From Bacillota bacterium (GTDB lineage Bacteria; Bacillota; Clostridia; Oscillospirales; Ruminococcaceae): a stretch of DNA of 64,000 nucleotides. The stretch covers positions 496,001 through 560,000 of the forward strand of contig JAEZRC010000007.1 in NCBI GenBank assembly GCA_023440965.1, read 5' to 3'. Within the stretch, counting starts at the first letter, position 1. Every line of letters starts with the position of its first letter. The notes under the pieces were generated by a model. It searched no databases. It was not told the origin of the DNA and worked only from the letters and a program-made list of their open reading frames with translations. Of the stretch, positions 35,403 to 44,631 are shown in pieces. The position numbers were made by a program, and so were the translations under genes.

Positions 35403-36506
35403 TTATTTTGCATCTTCATTTTTCATTGTCATATCATATACAAGCCATTTATTATCCTTTTTTGCAAACACAAAAGTATAATCACATTTTTTATGTGAGG
35501 TTACACCTGCCGAAATTCTGTATACAAAATGATCAAAAGTAATTCTATAAGAAAAACAATCCTCTGAATACTTGATAAAGTCCATAGTCTTTATATTCTT
35601 AAATTCATATTTATCGTGAGGTGTATACCAGTAAGTTTCCATACCTTTTATTGTACTATATATCGGACTTGTAGGTGAAATAAATTTCCCCACTTCATAA
35701 AACTTTGCATCGTTTGTTACATACTTACCGAATGACATAGCAACATTTTTTATAGTATTATCATACTTTGCAGCTTCAACGTCTGAACCTTTTGGAACAA
35801 CATTATATTCTGACAATTTATCTTCTTTATTTACGATAAGCTCGTTGCCATTTGCACCAGTAGCCTTAATTGTTCCTTCTTTTAATAATCCAGAGATTTC
35901 ATACCTTACCATAGAAGGCTTTTTAATTTCGTCAGGAACAAATTCAAGTGCATCAATTTTAATATCCTTTTTTGTAACATACTTATCTGATACAGGCTTT
36001 CCATTAAGGGTAATCTTTGCATCCGAAGGTGCCTGTATTACAACCTTATTTTTTGCCTTACTGCTTGCTGCTATCTTTTTAACCTTATATGTTGAAAAAC
36101 CAAACTTACTCTTTTTTGAATTTTTAGTAATCATTACAGAAATAAGGTCTTTTTTATCTGATTTGATATTGTATAAATAAATATCATCATCAGATACAGC
36201 CTGACGTGAAAATGTTATCTTTCCATTTCCGACATTTTTATTAAGATTTTCTTTAAAGTCTTCAACTGTTTCAAACTCGCTAATACTTAAATCAGAACTG
36301 TTTAGAATTCTCTTAAAATCTTTATTGCTGATTTCATTCACAATAGGTTTCAATAGATTTGTCGGTACTGTTTTCTCATAAGAAGACAATACATTCCACA
36401 AAATAATATAACCAATAATGATAGCTAAAATCAGCGTCCCGAAAAAAATAATATATGCTTTAAAGAAAGATGATTTTTTCTGTTTAACTCCACTACGTAT
36501 TTTCAT
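35403..36506 (-). CDS. Membrane-anchored extracellular protein of unknown function
   Basis: A 367-residue protein with a basic N-terminus, one membrane helix (about residues 18-40) and a large outside part. No catalytic motif is recognised. The end (about 310-360) has alternating hydrophobic residues such as YTFVFAKKDNKWLVYDM, the pattern of an NTF2-like fold. Start ATG 36506 overlaps the glycosidase stop (TGATG), so it is coupled to that gene. Third gene of the GT2-GtrA/phosphodiester glycosidase operon; it may act on or display the same surface polymer. Confidence 0.65.
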   Translation of the reverse strand: MKIRSGVKQKKSSFFKAYIIFFGTLILAIIIGYIILWNVLSSYEKTVPTNLLKPIVNEISNKDFKRILNSSDLSISEFETVEDFKENLNKNVGNGKITFSRQAVSDDDIYLYNIKSDKKDLISVMITKNSKKSKFGFSTYKVKKIAASSKAKNKVVIQAPSDAKITLNGKPVSDKYVTKKDIKIDALEFVPDEIKKPSMVRYEISGLLKEGTIKATGANGNELIVNKEDKLSEYNVVPKGSDVEAAKYDNTIKNVAMSFGKYVTNDAKFYEVGKFISPTSPIYSTIKGMETYWYTPHDKYEFKNIKTMDFIKYSEDCFSYRITFDHFVYRISAGVTSHKKCDYTFVFAKKDNKWLVYDMTMKNEDAK

Positions 36507-37774
36507 CAATTATCTCCCTTTACAAGTATCGCTGTAGGCATTTTTCGTGTTCCATACAAAGAAGAACAACTTGTGATTATTTCACCTTTATAAACCATAT
36601 GTGACGATGTTCCACCATCAAGGTTATAAGCATTTATCGCCTCAAACTTTAGCATTTCCTGAATAAGATCTCCATATGTAGCGCCGATACTGTCTGACTG
36701 ACGTCCATCGATTACAAGCAATAATACTGAACCGTCAGCACGCTGTCCAATAGCTGTACGAGGATTCCACCCACCAGCTGTTCCTGATATTTCTGAAGGG
36801 TTGCCATTGACAATTAGCGTAGGTCCAAACGAAACAGCATCCCTGATACCTTTATCCAAAGCTTGCTTACCAGTCATTTTACCAACGTGAAGCTTCCCCT
36901 CTTTATCAAATCCACACATATCATATGTAGAATTCAACCCGCCGTATTTTAATTTACCTTCAGAAATAACTATTCCAAGAGGAACTCCACCTTTGCCAAT
37001 TCCGCCTGGATCATCAAAACCACCAGCATTTATTCCCGCAATACAGTTATTATCCTTGACCATCTGAGTTACAGTTTTTCCACTTTTCTCTTTATCAAAA
37101 TCTGGAATTGTACCAACAAATACTTTTGATGGATCATTCACTATAAGCATAACGCCCTTATATTTCTTAGCAGATATTTTTACAACTTCAACCTTATTCT
37201 TATCAAACTGAGGATTTGCTTGTGTATTAACCTGAATCAGTTCCGTATTGGTTTGTTCATCAGGTGGTTTTACAGAATTATTATTCTGAATTTTCTTAAT
37301 TTCAGCGTCACTGAAATACCATGTTGCAAGGAATTTTGCTGCACTGGTTTCCATAACAGAAGTAACAAATAAATCTCTCGCATGTGATGATGGCCCATAA
37401 TTAATGATTGTAACAGCACCAAGTATTCCACCAACAAGAACAGCAATAGTAGTAAAAAGGCACAATAAGCATCTTAATATTATTTTCTTGATGAAAAGTG
37501 GCTTTTTAATTATTGGATCAGTATCATTCTTTGAATCAGAATTTTTTTTACTGCTCTGAGTTTGTTTTATCGGTGCTGTAACATCAGTATCTTCTTCACT
37601 CTCTTTTACAGGAGTTGTAACACTTGAGTGATTTTCTGTTCCTATTATTGTAGAAATTAAATCGCTTTTACTTTGCAATCTGTCAAGTTCTGCCATATCA
37701 GATTCATATGCTTCTTCTGGAATGTTTAATACAAATTGTTTATTAGAATCGATATTATCTATATCTTTACCCAT
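36506..37774 (-). CDS. Membrane-anchored phosphodiester glycosidase (NAGPA domain)
   Basis: A 422-residue protein: a hydrophilic cytoplasmic N-terminus (about 1-90), one membrane helix (about 93-118), and an extracellular NAGPA/DUF2233 domain (about 195-420). Family hallmarks are GINAGGFDDPGG, GWNPRTAIGQ, LLLVIDGRQ and NLDGGTSSHMV. NAGPA proteins cleave sugar-1-phosphodiesters, as in the human uncovering enzyme and bacterial wall-polymer enzymes. It starts inside the last bases of the glycosyltransferase gene (8-base overlap) with GGAGGGG, which points to maturation or turnover of a glycan made by that enzyme. Confidence 0.87.
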   Translation of the reverse strand: MGKDIDNIDSNKQFVLNIPEEAYESDMAELDRLQSKSDLISTIIGTENHSSVTTPVKESEEDTDVTAPIKQTQSSKKNSDSKNDTDPIIKKPLFIKKIILRCLLCLFTTIAVLVGGILGAVTIINYGPSSHARDLFVTSVMETSAAKFLATWYFSDAEIKKIQNNNSVKPPDEQTNTELIQVNTQANPQFDKNKVEVVKISAKKYKGVMLIVNDPSKVFVGTIPDFDKEKSGKTVTQMVKDNNCIAGINAGGFDDPGGIGKGGVPLGIVISEGKLKYGGLNSTYDMCGFDKEGKLHVGKMTGKQALDKGIRDAVSFGPTLIVNGNPSEISGTAGGWNPRTAIGQRADGSVLLLVIDGRQSDSIGATYGDLIQEMLKFEAINAYNLDGGTSSHMVYKGEIITSCSSLYGTRKMPTAILVKGDN

Positions 37775-38849
37775 GCTGCCCCTCCGTCTTTTTTTGCTTT
37801 TTAAATACCCATTCTCTCTGTATCTGGAAACTTATAAAATAAAGAATAATATCAACTATAGCTTTAATTAAGATAACAAATACATTTCTTAAATGCAAAA
37901 CTTTTGTTAAAAGACTTACACCTGCGAATGAAACCGTTGTCTGGATTACACAGAGAATATAGTATCTGACCATAGTCCTGCCCATAGTCTCCTGTGATTT
38001 GAAAACCTTTTTATGATTAAGCATAAAGTTAACAAGAGATGATATTAACCTTGCACTGAATGTTGAAATAAAAGTTGTTATAGTTTCATTATGGTAACTT
38101 TTTACAAAATAATAAACTATTGAGAATACAGTGATATCAACAACAAAAGAGAAAATTGAAGTAAATAAAAATTTTAAAATAAGAGAATAAATCCTGAAAG
38201 AATCCTTTACAGGGTTAAAATGAGACGTCTTATTCTCTTCTATGTATACTGTAGAAATTTTTACTTCTTTAAATGCAATTGACTTGGTTTTCATTTCAAG
38301 CAACATATTTGTTTCATACTCAAATCTTTCACCGTCAACCTTTAGAAAATCGTCAAGAAATTCTGTCGGTATTGCTCGGAGACCTGTCTGTGTATCAGTA
38401 ATTTTCAGCCCAACGGCAGCCTTGAAAACAAATGATGTTATTCTATTCCCATATCTGCTCTTTTTAGGAACATCATCTTGAGAAAAATCCCTTGAACCTA
38501 AAATAATTGTATTAGGATTTGCAAGCATTTCTTCACTGCAATGATAAATATCATCAGGTCTATGCTGATTATCGCCGTCAACAGTGATAACACCAGCCTT
38601 CCCTTTTCTGTTAGCTAAAAAGTATTCAAAAGCAGTTTTTAAAGCTCTTCCCTTACCTTTATTGACTTCATGGGTAAGAATAGTACACTGACTTAACATA
38701 CCAGCTTCTTCAAATGGATTAATATGTTCAGCGTCACTTCCGTCATTTACTATGATAATATCATCAAAGCCCTGAGCAACAAGGCCATTAACAACTTTCA
38801 TTAATTTCTCATCCGGATTCAGAGATGGTAAGATTATTGAAACGTTCAT
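37767..38849 (-). CDS. GT2 glycosyltransferase fused to a GtrA membrane domain
   Basis: A 360-residue protein. Residues 1-220 form a GT-A enzyme like dolichyl/polyprenyl phosphate-sugar synthases: IILPSLNPDEKL, IIVNDGSD, VDGDNQH with the metal-binding Asp, and RFEYETNMLLE. Residues about 230-350 form a four-helix GtrA-like domain, thought to move polyprenyl-linked sugars across the membrane. The fusion therefore may both load and flip a sugar carrier for decorating an envelope polymer. Head of a three-gene operon. Confidence 0.9.
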   Translation of the reverse strand: MNVSIILPSLNPDEKLMKVVNGLVAQGFDDIIIVNDGSDAEHINPFEEAGMLSQCTILTHEVNKGKGRALKTAFEYFLANRKGKAGVITVDGDNQHRPDDIYHCSEEMLANPNTIILGSRDFSQDDVPKKSRYGNRITSFVFKAAVGLKITDTQTGLRAIPTEFLDDFLKVDGERFEYETNMLLEMKTKSIAFKEVKISTVYIEENKTSHFNPVKDSFRIYSLILKFLFTSIFSFVVDITVFSIVYYFVKSYHNETITTFISTFSARLISSLVNFMLNHKKVFKSQETMGRTMVRYYILCVIQTTVSFAGVSLLTKVLHLRNVFVILIKAIVDIILYFISFQIQREWVFKKQKKTEGQHG

Positions 38850-38883
38850 ATTTCCTCCAATAAGTTAGAATGTTCACATAGTC

Positions 38884-38912
38884 ATATTAACATATATTTT
38901 ATTAGTTGTAAA
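38884..38912 (-). promoter_or_regulatory. Promoter of the envelope operon
   Basis: TTTACA at 38912-38907 and TAATAT at 38889-38884, spacer 17 bases. Confidence 0.65.
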
Positions 38913-38956
38913 CAATTTTAACCACATTGTAATTAATTTAACAATCTGACATAAAA

Positions 38957-38985
38957 TCACCTGCCAGCTTGAATTTGGCAGGTGA
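38957..38985 (-). terminator. Terminator of the pilus operon
   Basis: Arms TCACCTGCCA and TGGCAGGTGA, then ATTTTAT, just after the pilB stop. Confidence 0.85.
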
Positions 38986-38998
38986 CAATTTGTAATTT

Positions 38999-40660
38999 TT
39001 AAACATTATAACTAAGCTTCAAAAGCTCTTCCGTAGTGGAAATACCGCCTATTACAAGCTCTTTCATACTATCGAAAAGTGTCTGCATATGAAGCTTTGT
39101 TGTGGCATATTCATATATGTCCTCAATAGGCTTTTTTGCACTTATCATTTTTACAATTTCCTTATCAATTATTACGATTTCGTGAATTGATTGTCGACCT
39201 TTGTAGCCAGTAAAGTTACATATGTGACATCCCTCACCTCTGTATAATTTATCTGTATTTGAATTCAGCAAACGGAGTTCATTTTCTGATGGAGTATATG
39301 AATTCTTACAGTTCGGACAGATTTTTCTGACAAGTCTCTGCGCAACAACGCCATTTAGTGAGCTTGCAATAAGATAAGGGTCGACTCCCATATCCCCAAG
39401 ACGTGCAATGGTTGATATTGCATCATTCGTATGAAGTGTTGAAAGAACAAGGTGTCCTGTAATTGCGGCACTTACTGAAATTGATGCTGTCTGCGCATCA
39501 CGTGTTTCTCCGACCATTATTATATCAGGGTCCTGTCTTAAAAGAGCACGCAAGCCAATTTCAAAAGTCAAACCTGCCTGTAGATTAACCTGCATCTGAT
39601 TAATTCTTGGGAGATTTTTTTCAACAGGGTCCTCAATTGTTGAAATGTTAACTGGGTTTTTAGCAAGTCTTTCAATCGCCATATATAGTGTTGTTGTCTT
39701 ACCACTTCCCGTAGGACCAGTTATATATATAATTCCATGTGGTTTTTTGAGCATAAAATTAAACTTTTCATAGTTTTCTCTGCTCATACCAAAGAATTCT
39801 TTATTATCAAGCTTCGTGTTCGTAACAAGGAATCTCAACACTGCTTTTTCTCCATAAGCAGTAGGAATAATAGAAATACGCACGTTAAGTTCAATTCCAT
39901 CAATAGCCTGCTTAAAATGTCCGTCCTGAGGGATGCGCTTTTCGGCTATATTCATGTTCGACATAATTTTAATTCTTGCAATTATTGAGTTATGAAGTGA
40001 TTTTGCTATTTTAACATAATCAATTATCATACCATCTATTCTTATTCGTACATATGTGCTGTCCTCAAAAGGCTCAATATGAATATCACTTGCGTTGGAA
40101 TTATATCCTTTTATCAGTAAGGAATTAAGAAGCTTTACTACCGGTGTTTCATCAGATGAATCAGATCCTTCCGGAACAGCCTCCTGAATTTCAGGTCTTG
40201 CAATTTCGGCAACGCTTCGTGCTTCAATTTCGGCATAATAATAGTCAATCTGAGAAACAATATTGTTCTTTTCACATAAATATATCTCTATTGGCATATT
40301 GGCAAGAAGGCGTATATCTTCAATTGCATAATAATTCAATGGGTCATTGATTGCTATTTTGAGCTGTCCGCCATCTTTTGAAAAAGCAATAAGATTATAT
40401 TTTATGCTGAGCTGTTTTGGAACAATCTTTACTGCATCAATATCAATAGGAACATCATTAAATGATATTTTCTTAATACCAAGACGCTTTCCCAAAGCCT
40501 CAAGCATCTGCGATTCAGTAACAAAGCCAAGAATTATAAGAATATCACCAAGTCTTTTATCAGTATGATTCTTCTGATATTCCAAAGCTTTCTTAATATG
40601 TTCTTCAGTTATATATCCATATTCCTTTAGTACTTCACCGATAGGTATATTTTTTGACAC
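38999..40660 (-). CDS. pilB: Type IV pilus assembly ATPase PilB
   Basis: Hexameric motor that drives pilus extension. Residues about 1-145 are the MshEN-type N-domain, which in relatives can bind c-di-GMP. The ATPase has Walker A GPTGSGKTTTLY, the Asp box TIEDPVE, Walker B DPDIIMVGE, and the His box ITGHLVLSTLHTND. A four-cysteine zinc site (CPNC...CHIC) lies near the C-terminus. The start is placed at GTG 40660 with AAAGGGTG in front; another GTG nine bases upstream overlaps it. Last gene of the operon. No pilT retraction ATPase is present. Confidence 0.94.
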   Translation of the reverse strand: MSKNIPIGEVLKEYGYITEEHIKKALEYQKNHTDKRLGDILIILGFVTESQMLEALGKRLGIKKISFNDVPIDIDAVKIVPKQLSIKYNLIAFSKDGGQLKIAINDPLNYYAIEDIRLLANMPIEIYLCEKNNIVSQIDYYYAEIEARSVAEIARPEIQEAVPEGSDSSDETPVVKLLNSLLIKGYNSNASDIHIEPFEDSTYVRIRIDGMIIDYVKIAKSLHNSIIARIKIMSNMNIAEKRIPQDGHFKQAIDGIELNVRISIIPTAYGEKAVLRFLVTNTKLDNKEFFGMSRENYEKFNFMLKKPHGIIYITGPTGSGKTTTLYMAIERLAKNPVNISTIEDPVEKNLPRINQMQVNLQAGLTFEIGLRALLRQDPDIIMVGETRDAQTASISVSAAITGHLVLSTLHTNDAISTIARLGDMGVDPYLIASSLNGVVAQRLVRKICPNCKNSYTPSENELRLLNSNTDKLYRGEGCHICNFTGYKGRQSIHEIVIIDKEIVKMISAKKPIEDIYEYATTKLHMQTLFDSMKELVIGGISTTEELLKLSYNV

Positions 40661-40714
40661 TGTTTTCACCCTTTACTAATGAATTTATAAGTAAAAATTA
40701 TTATCCATGATTTA

Positions 40715-41260
40715 TTAATTAAATGATATAACAGGATTTTCAATATCTTGCAAAATAAATGCTTCATTAATCTCAACACTGTTATTCTGTAGCTTTAAAT
40801 TAATAGGTTTTATGACATTATAGGTTGAGTATTGCTCCTCGTCCTTATCCAACACCTTAATAGTCACCTTTATACAATTATCGGGTAATACTGCCACGAT
40901 AAGCTTTATTGTATTGCCGTTATAATAATCTTTTGAATATAAGTTTTCTTTATTACTAATTGAAGTTTTAAAGGCAATGGTCTTCTCAGAATTCATATAT
41001 ATTACATTCGCATATTTTGCTGATGATACATTAGTATTCTTTAAAACCTCAACATTAGTTGCATATGTCAGTCTTTCAGAAATAAACTCAAGTACATTAT
41101 CACCGATCATCTTGCTTGTATTTCCCTTTATGGAATTAGCAAACATTTTTTCACCTGTAAAGAAAAATGAAGTTGCAAACGTCAGAATTATTGATACAAT
41201 AAGCATTGAAACAATAACTTCAACAAGTGAAAAGCCTTTGCGGTTTTTAATATTCTTCAT
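40715..41260 (-). CDS. Minor pilin-like protein (PilW/PulJ type)
   Basis: A 181-residue prepilin. After a short basic leader comes the cleavage site KG|FSLVEVIVSM with Glu at mature position 5 and a hydrophobic helix. The rest is a soluble domain with no recognised motif. Start ATG 41260 follows AAAGGGAG; a GTG nine bases upstream overlaps the ribosome site. It stands between the carbohydrate-binding minor pilin and pilB and probably belongs to the pilus-tip initiation complex. Confidence 0.82.
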   Translation of the reverse strand: MKNIKNRKGFSLVEVIVSMLIVSIILTFATSFFFTGEKMFANSIKGNTSKMIGDNVLEFISERLTYATNVEVLKNTNVSSAKYANVIYMNSEKTIAFKTSISNKENLYSKDYYNGNTIKLIVAVLPDNCIKVTIKVLDKDEEQYSTYNVIKPINLKLQNNSVEINEAFILQDIENPVISFN

Positions 41261-41274
41261 TTTTCTCACTCCCT

Positions 41275-42027
41275 TTACTTAAGAGGATATTTTATTAACG
41301 CCCAGTTATACTGACTTAAATTTGGCGGATCCGCCCATGTCTGATTCGCTATAGTAAACACATAGTAATTCCCGTTCCATAAGACCTTATCACCTTTATT
41401 GATTCGGCCCCCTGTGAGATTATAAAAATCAACCTGTGAGCCACCATTCCAGTTAATAACCGGTCGGTTTGAAATCGGAACAAGATTGTTATTCTGAGTC
41501 CACCAGCCTTCACTTGGTATTGACCCTCTCGGATAAATATCAAGATTCTGCGCAGCTATATAATATACACCGTCATATACAAGGGTTGTTCCCTTTGGGA
41601 CATTAACTACGCTCCATTGGTTTTCAAAATCTTCGTACTCCGGCCATTTGCCGTTCACCGGCTTGTCTGTATCAGGGATTAAATTAGATGGTGCATCTGT
41701 TATTTGTGGCACAAACTCAACAAGCTTCTGCTCACCACCCGATGCTAATTTGTATATACCCTTACTTGAATAATTTACATTGCCAAGTGTAAAAGATATC
41801 TCACGCACCTCGGTTTCTGTTATAGTAATTCCGTTTTCCTGTTTTGAGGTTTCCAATGTATTTATTATATTATTCGTATTATTTTTAAGTTCAACTGATC
41901 TTGCAACAATATTTCCTATTGCAAGGAAGCCAGTCATCAGGATAAATGAGGCAACAGAAAAAATTGCAAAAGCAGCAATACATTCAACAAGTGTTGAACC
42001 TTTGTGATTTTTTTGCATTCTTTTCAT
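41275..42027 (-). CDS. Minor pilin with two CBM5/12-like carbohydrate-binding modules
   Basis: A 250-residue prepilin: cleavage after G10, mature start STLVECIAAF with Glu at position 5, hydrophobic helix to about residue 42, a linker, then two aromatic-rich modules. Module 1 (about 138-180) reads QWSVVNVPKGTTLVYDGVYY...GWWTQ; module 2 (about 208-248) reads NKGDKVLWNGNYYVF...YNWALI. This Y/W pattern is that of chitin/cellulose-binding ChtBD3 (CBM5/12) domains. It would place sugar-binding sites at the pilus tip or along it. Ribosome site AAGGAGG. The module call is from pattern only. Confidence 0.75.
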   Translation of the reverse strand: MKRMQKNHKGSTLVECIAAFAIFSVASFILMTGFLAIGNIVARSVELKNNTNNIINTLETSKQENGITITETEVREISFTLGNVNYSSKGIYKLASGGEQKLVEFVPQITDAPSNLIPDTDKPVNGKWPEYEDFENQWSVVNVPKGTTLVYDGVYYIAAQNLDIYPRGSIPSEGWWTQNNNLVPISNRPVINWNGGSQVDFYNLTGGRINKGDKVLWNGNYYVFTIANQTWADPPNLSQYNWALIKYPLK

Positions 42028-42040
42028 ATTAACCTCCTTA

Positions 42041-42493
42041 TTATCTTGATTCGTTTATACTCTTATTATCATATTTTGAGATTATCCATTTGCCAGAGGC
42101 ATCTTTAGTTATCACAGCCGAAACGATTTTTGTAAAATCATCCTTACTTGCTATTGATGAAACGATAATTTGGGTTCCCGCAGTGTTACATTTTACCTGA
42201 ACTATGCATTTCCCCATATTCATATCAGAAGGAAAAAAATTATTTACTGTAAGTACATTTGGTTTTTTATTAGTTATTTCGTTGATAAGAACTGTTCCTT
42301 TTGAGGAAGTAATCTCATTAGCCACTGTTGTTGTTGCACTTCTTGCCGAAAGATACAATTGACGTTCAGTATTCTTTTTTGCACTTCTGGAGTTCATTGT
42401 ATATGCTATTGTTAACCCTGCCGCAGTAAAAACTGAAAAAATCAGTATTACTACAATAGCCCATATTAGAACAGAACCTTTTTTATTCTTCAT
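42041..42493 (-). CDS. PilX-like minor pilin component
   Basis: A 150-residue protein with a basic start followed by GSVLIWAIVVILIFSVFTAA, the modified class III signal typical of PilX/GspK-like proteins, which lack the Glu at position 5. The soluble part has no recognised motif. Fits the usual order of minor pilin genes. AGGTG precedes the ATG. Confidence 0.75.
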   Translation of the reverse strand: MKNKKGSVLIWAIVVILIFSVFTAAGLTIAYTMNSRSAKKNTERQLYLSARSATTTVANEITSSKGTVLINEITNKKPNVLTVNNFFPSDMNMGKCIVQVKCNTAGTQIIVSSIASKDDFTKIVSAVITKDASGKWIISKYDNKSINESR

Positions 42494-42503
42494 AATGCAC
42501 CTG

Positions 42504-43106
42504 TTATTTTAACATATTTAAACGAATAGAAATATCTCCTGAATATTCTTCATTGGATTTTTGAATCGTAAAGTTTTGCATCATTGTTTTGTCATCATTT
42601 TCAATATTAGCAATCAGAGCAATAATATTTGCATTACTCCCAATAACTTTTAAAGAAACATTGACTTTTTTAAAGGCTGATTTATCTTCTTTTCCATCAG
42701 TACTATCACCTTTAGATGTTTCATTCCCTGCTACATCTGGTGAAGTATTCAGTTTTTCTTCCTCAACATAATCGGAAATTTCAAGCGCTTTGATTTTTAC
42801 AGAATTATTAATAGCATAGGTTGTAAAAATCTTGTCTATATCATCATTATTCATTATCTTATAAAAATGCTCAGATAATTTCAAATTTGTGCTTTCAGCA
42901 TCAGCAAGCTGTTTTTCCCGTTTTTCTGTATCCATTATTTTATTTGCAAAGTTCTGCTTTTCAATAATTGTTACACCCTTTTGGTCATATAATTTGTCAT
43001 ACTTCTTTTTTGAAGGAAGAATCAAAAGATATCCAATCACAAAGCAGATTACTACACAAATCATTATAAATATAAGATTTTTTTCTCTCTTAGACAAATT
43101 ACTCAT
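42504..43106 (-). CDS. PilO-like pilus alignment protein
   Basis: A 200-residue inner-membrane protein: short cytoplasmic N-terminus, one helix (about residues 13-32), a coiled-coil-like stretch, then a small domain rich in Asn/Asp/Lys. Its place directly after PilM- and PilN-like genes and its topology support PilO. Start ATG 43106 lies inside the end of the PilN gene (8-base overlap) with AAGGAGG nine bases away; the longer upstream frame is not supported. Confidence 0.75.
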   Translation of the reverse strand: MSNLSKREKNLIFIMICVVICFVIGYLLILPSKKKYDKLYDQKGVTIIEKQNFANKIMDTEKREKQLADAESTNLKLSEHFYKIMNNDDIDKIFTTYAINNSVKIKALEISDYVEEEKLNTSPDVAGNETSKGDSTDGKEDKSAFKKVNVSLKVIGSNANIIALIANIENDDKTMMQNFTIQKSNEEYSGDISIRLNMLK

Positions 43107-43710
43107 TTGCATTTTCCTCCTTAGTGTTACTTTCAGGTGCATATAAAATACAGTTTGCTCTAAAAGTAAATCCACCTTTTTCAGAAGAATATTGATAACC
43201 TGAATATGAAACAATCTTAAATATCCCAGAATTCTGAAGCTTTTTTATTGTGTTATTTGCATCAAGTTCGTTTTTAACACTTAAATCAAGCATAATGCTA
43301 TTATCTTTCTTAACATACATAATACTATTGATTACAACGTCAGCAGATTGAATAGAATATACTTTATCGAAAATTTCTTTCTTTAGCTGCACTGTATTTT
43401 CTTTAATTGAGTATTCTGATTTAAGCTGATTGTTGAGTATATTAATTGCTGAAAGACTATTAAAGTATTCATTAGATTTATCAAAGCTTTCGACATTTGA
43501 AGGGTTATTCATATATTCGTTTGCTTTATCAATATCATTATTAAGTTCATTTATTTTAAACAAATACATTGCATAAACAGAACCAAGTGCAGATATTAAT
43601 ACAATAATAAAAAACACCTTGCCAAAATTTTTCTTTTTCTTCTCCTGCTTCTTTGGTTTCTTACTATAAGGCGATAAAAGATTTATATCCTTGCTGATTG
43701 AGTTTGCCAT
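43099..43710 (-). CDS. PilN-like pilus alignment protein
   Basis: A 203-residue bitopic protein. The N-terminal SKDINLLSPY resembles the conserved INLLP motif of PilN that docks into PilM. A Lys-rich segment, one membrane helix (about 30-50), coiled coil and a small C-terminal fold follow. Lies between PilM- and PilO-like genes. Confidence 0.82.
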   Translation of the reverse strand: MANSISKDINLLSPYSKKPKKQEKKKKNFGKVFFIIVLISALGSVYAMYLFKINELNNDIDKANEYMNNPSNVESFDKSNEYFNSLSAINILNNQLKSEYSIKENTVQLKKEIFDKVYSIQSADVVINSIMYVKKDNSIMLDLSVKNELDANNTIKKLQNSGIFKIVSYSGYQYSSEKGGFTFRANCILYAPESNTKEENANE

Positions 43711-43721
43711 CTCTTATTACC

Positions 43722-44621
43722 TCACTTTCTTATCAAGCAACCGATATTTATAAGAAGATCGGTAACATTAAAGGATTTTATTTTATTACTGTAATTTATA
43801 AAGCTATTGAATAATATGGTGGAACTATTTTCGATACCAAGGTCATTTATAAATCCCGTACAGCTCATATTCTCAACATCACTCATTCCGCAAAGGTAAA
43901 CGTTCTGAATGTCAAAGCCGTTTCTCTGTGACTTATTAAACTGATTAATTGATGATATGTTTGAGGCAATTTCCTGATAAAAGCCTTCAGTTGCATAGTC
44001 ATTTAATAGCCTTGCTCTTGTTGAATAATAAAAACTATTGTTTACATAAAGTAGCAATGATATGTTATTCTTATCAATGTTTGCAATAACGTATGTTTTA
44101 TTGTCAAGTCCAGTCAGCTTTGAAGTAATCTTTGAAATACAGTTTGTACTAATATTTATTGAACTTATTTGTATTTTTTCTTCTTCAAAAAGCTCTATAA
44201 ATGCTTTCAGCAAACTTCTTTCAACCGCATAGCAAGTAATTGTAGGGGCTTTTTTTGCGCCCCATTTGATTATTGAATAATCAAACAGATATTCAGCGTT
44301 TGATTTATCTATCCCAACAAATTCACCCTCAACAAAAACATTCATCTTTGAGGTTGATGACAATGGAAATGATGCAGGCTTGATATATATAAGGCTGCTA
44401 TCAATTATCACATGGATCTTCCCTTTGAAAAAAAGCCTTTTATCACTTTTAATACTCTTTAAAACATCTTTTATACTGTAAGCGTCAGTAATAACACCAT
44501 TAATAATTGAACCTTCGCTGAGTTCAAAAATTTTATAGGCATTTACAAAAACATTTTTATTTGTTGCTTTTCCGGATAACGCAATAATCTTATCATTTAA
44601 AAAGCATATTGTTGTTTCCAT
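43722..44621 (-). CDS. PilM-like actin-fold pilus protein
   Basis: A 299-residue cytoplasmic protein of the PilM type, which forms a ring linked to the motor through PilN. The sequence is divergent: the phosphate-1 loop is not clear, but IHVIIDSSLIYIKPASFP, the AVERSLLKAF segment and TYVIANIDKNNISLLLY follow the actin-like pattern. Start ATG 44621 (METTIC) has AAGGAG; a longer frame extends into the pilC gene without ribosome site. Confidence 0.78.
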   Translation of the reverse strand: METTICFLNDKIIALSGKATNKNVFVNAYKIFELSEGSIINGVITDAYSIKDVLKSIKSDKRLFFKGKIHVIIDSSLIYIKPASFPLSSTSKMNVFVEGEFVGIDKSNAEYLFDYSIIKWGAKKAPTITCYAVERSLLKAFIELFEEEKIQISSINISTNCISKITSKLTGLDNKTYVIANIDKNNISLLLYVNNSFYYSTRARLLNDYATEGFYQEIASNISSINQFNKSQRNGFDIQNVYLCGMSDVENMSCTGFINDLGIENSSTILFNSFINYSNKIKSFNVTDLLINIGCLIRK

Positions 44622-44631
44622 ATAAGTCTCC

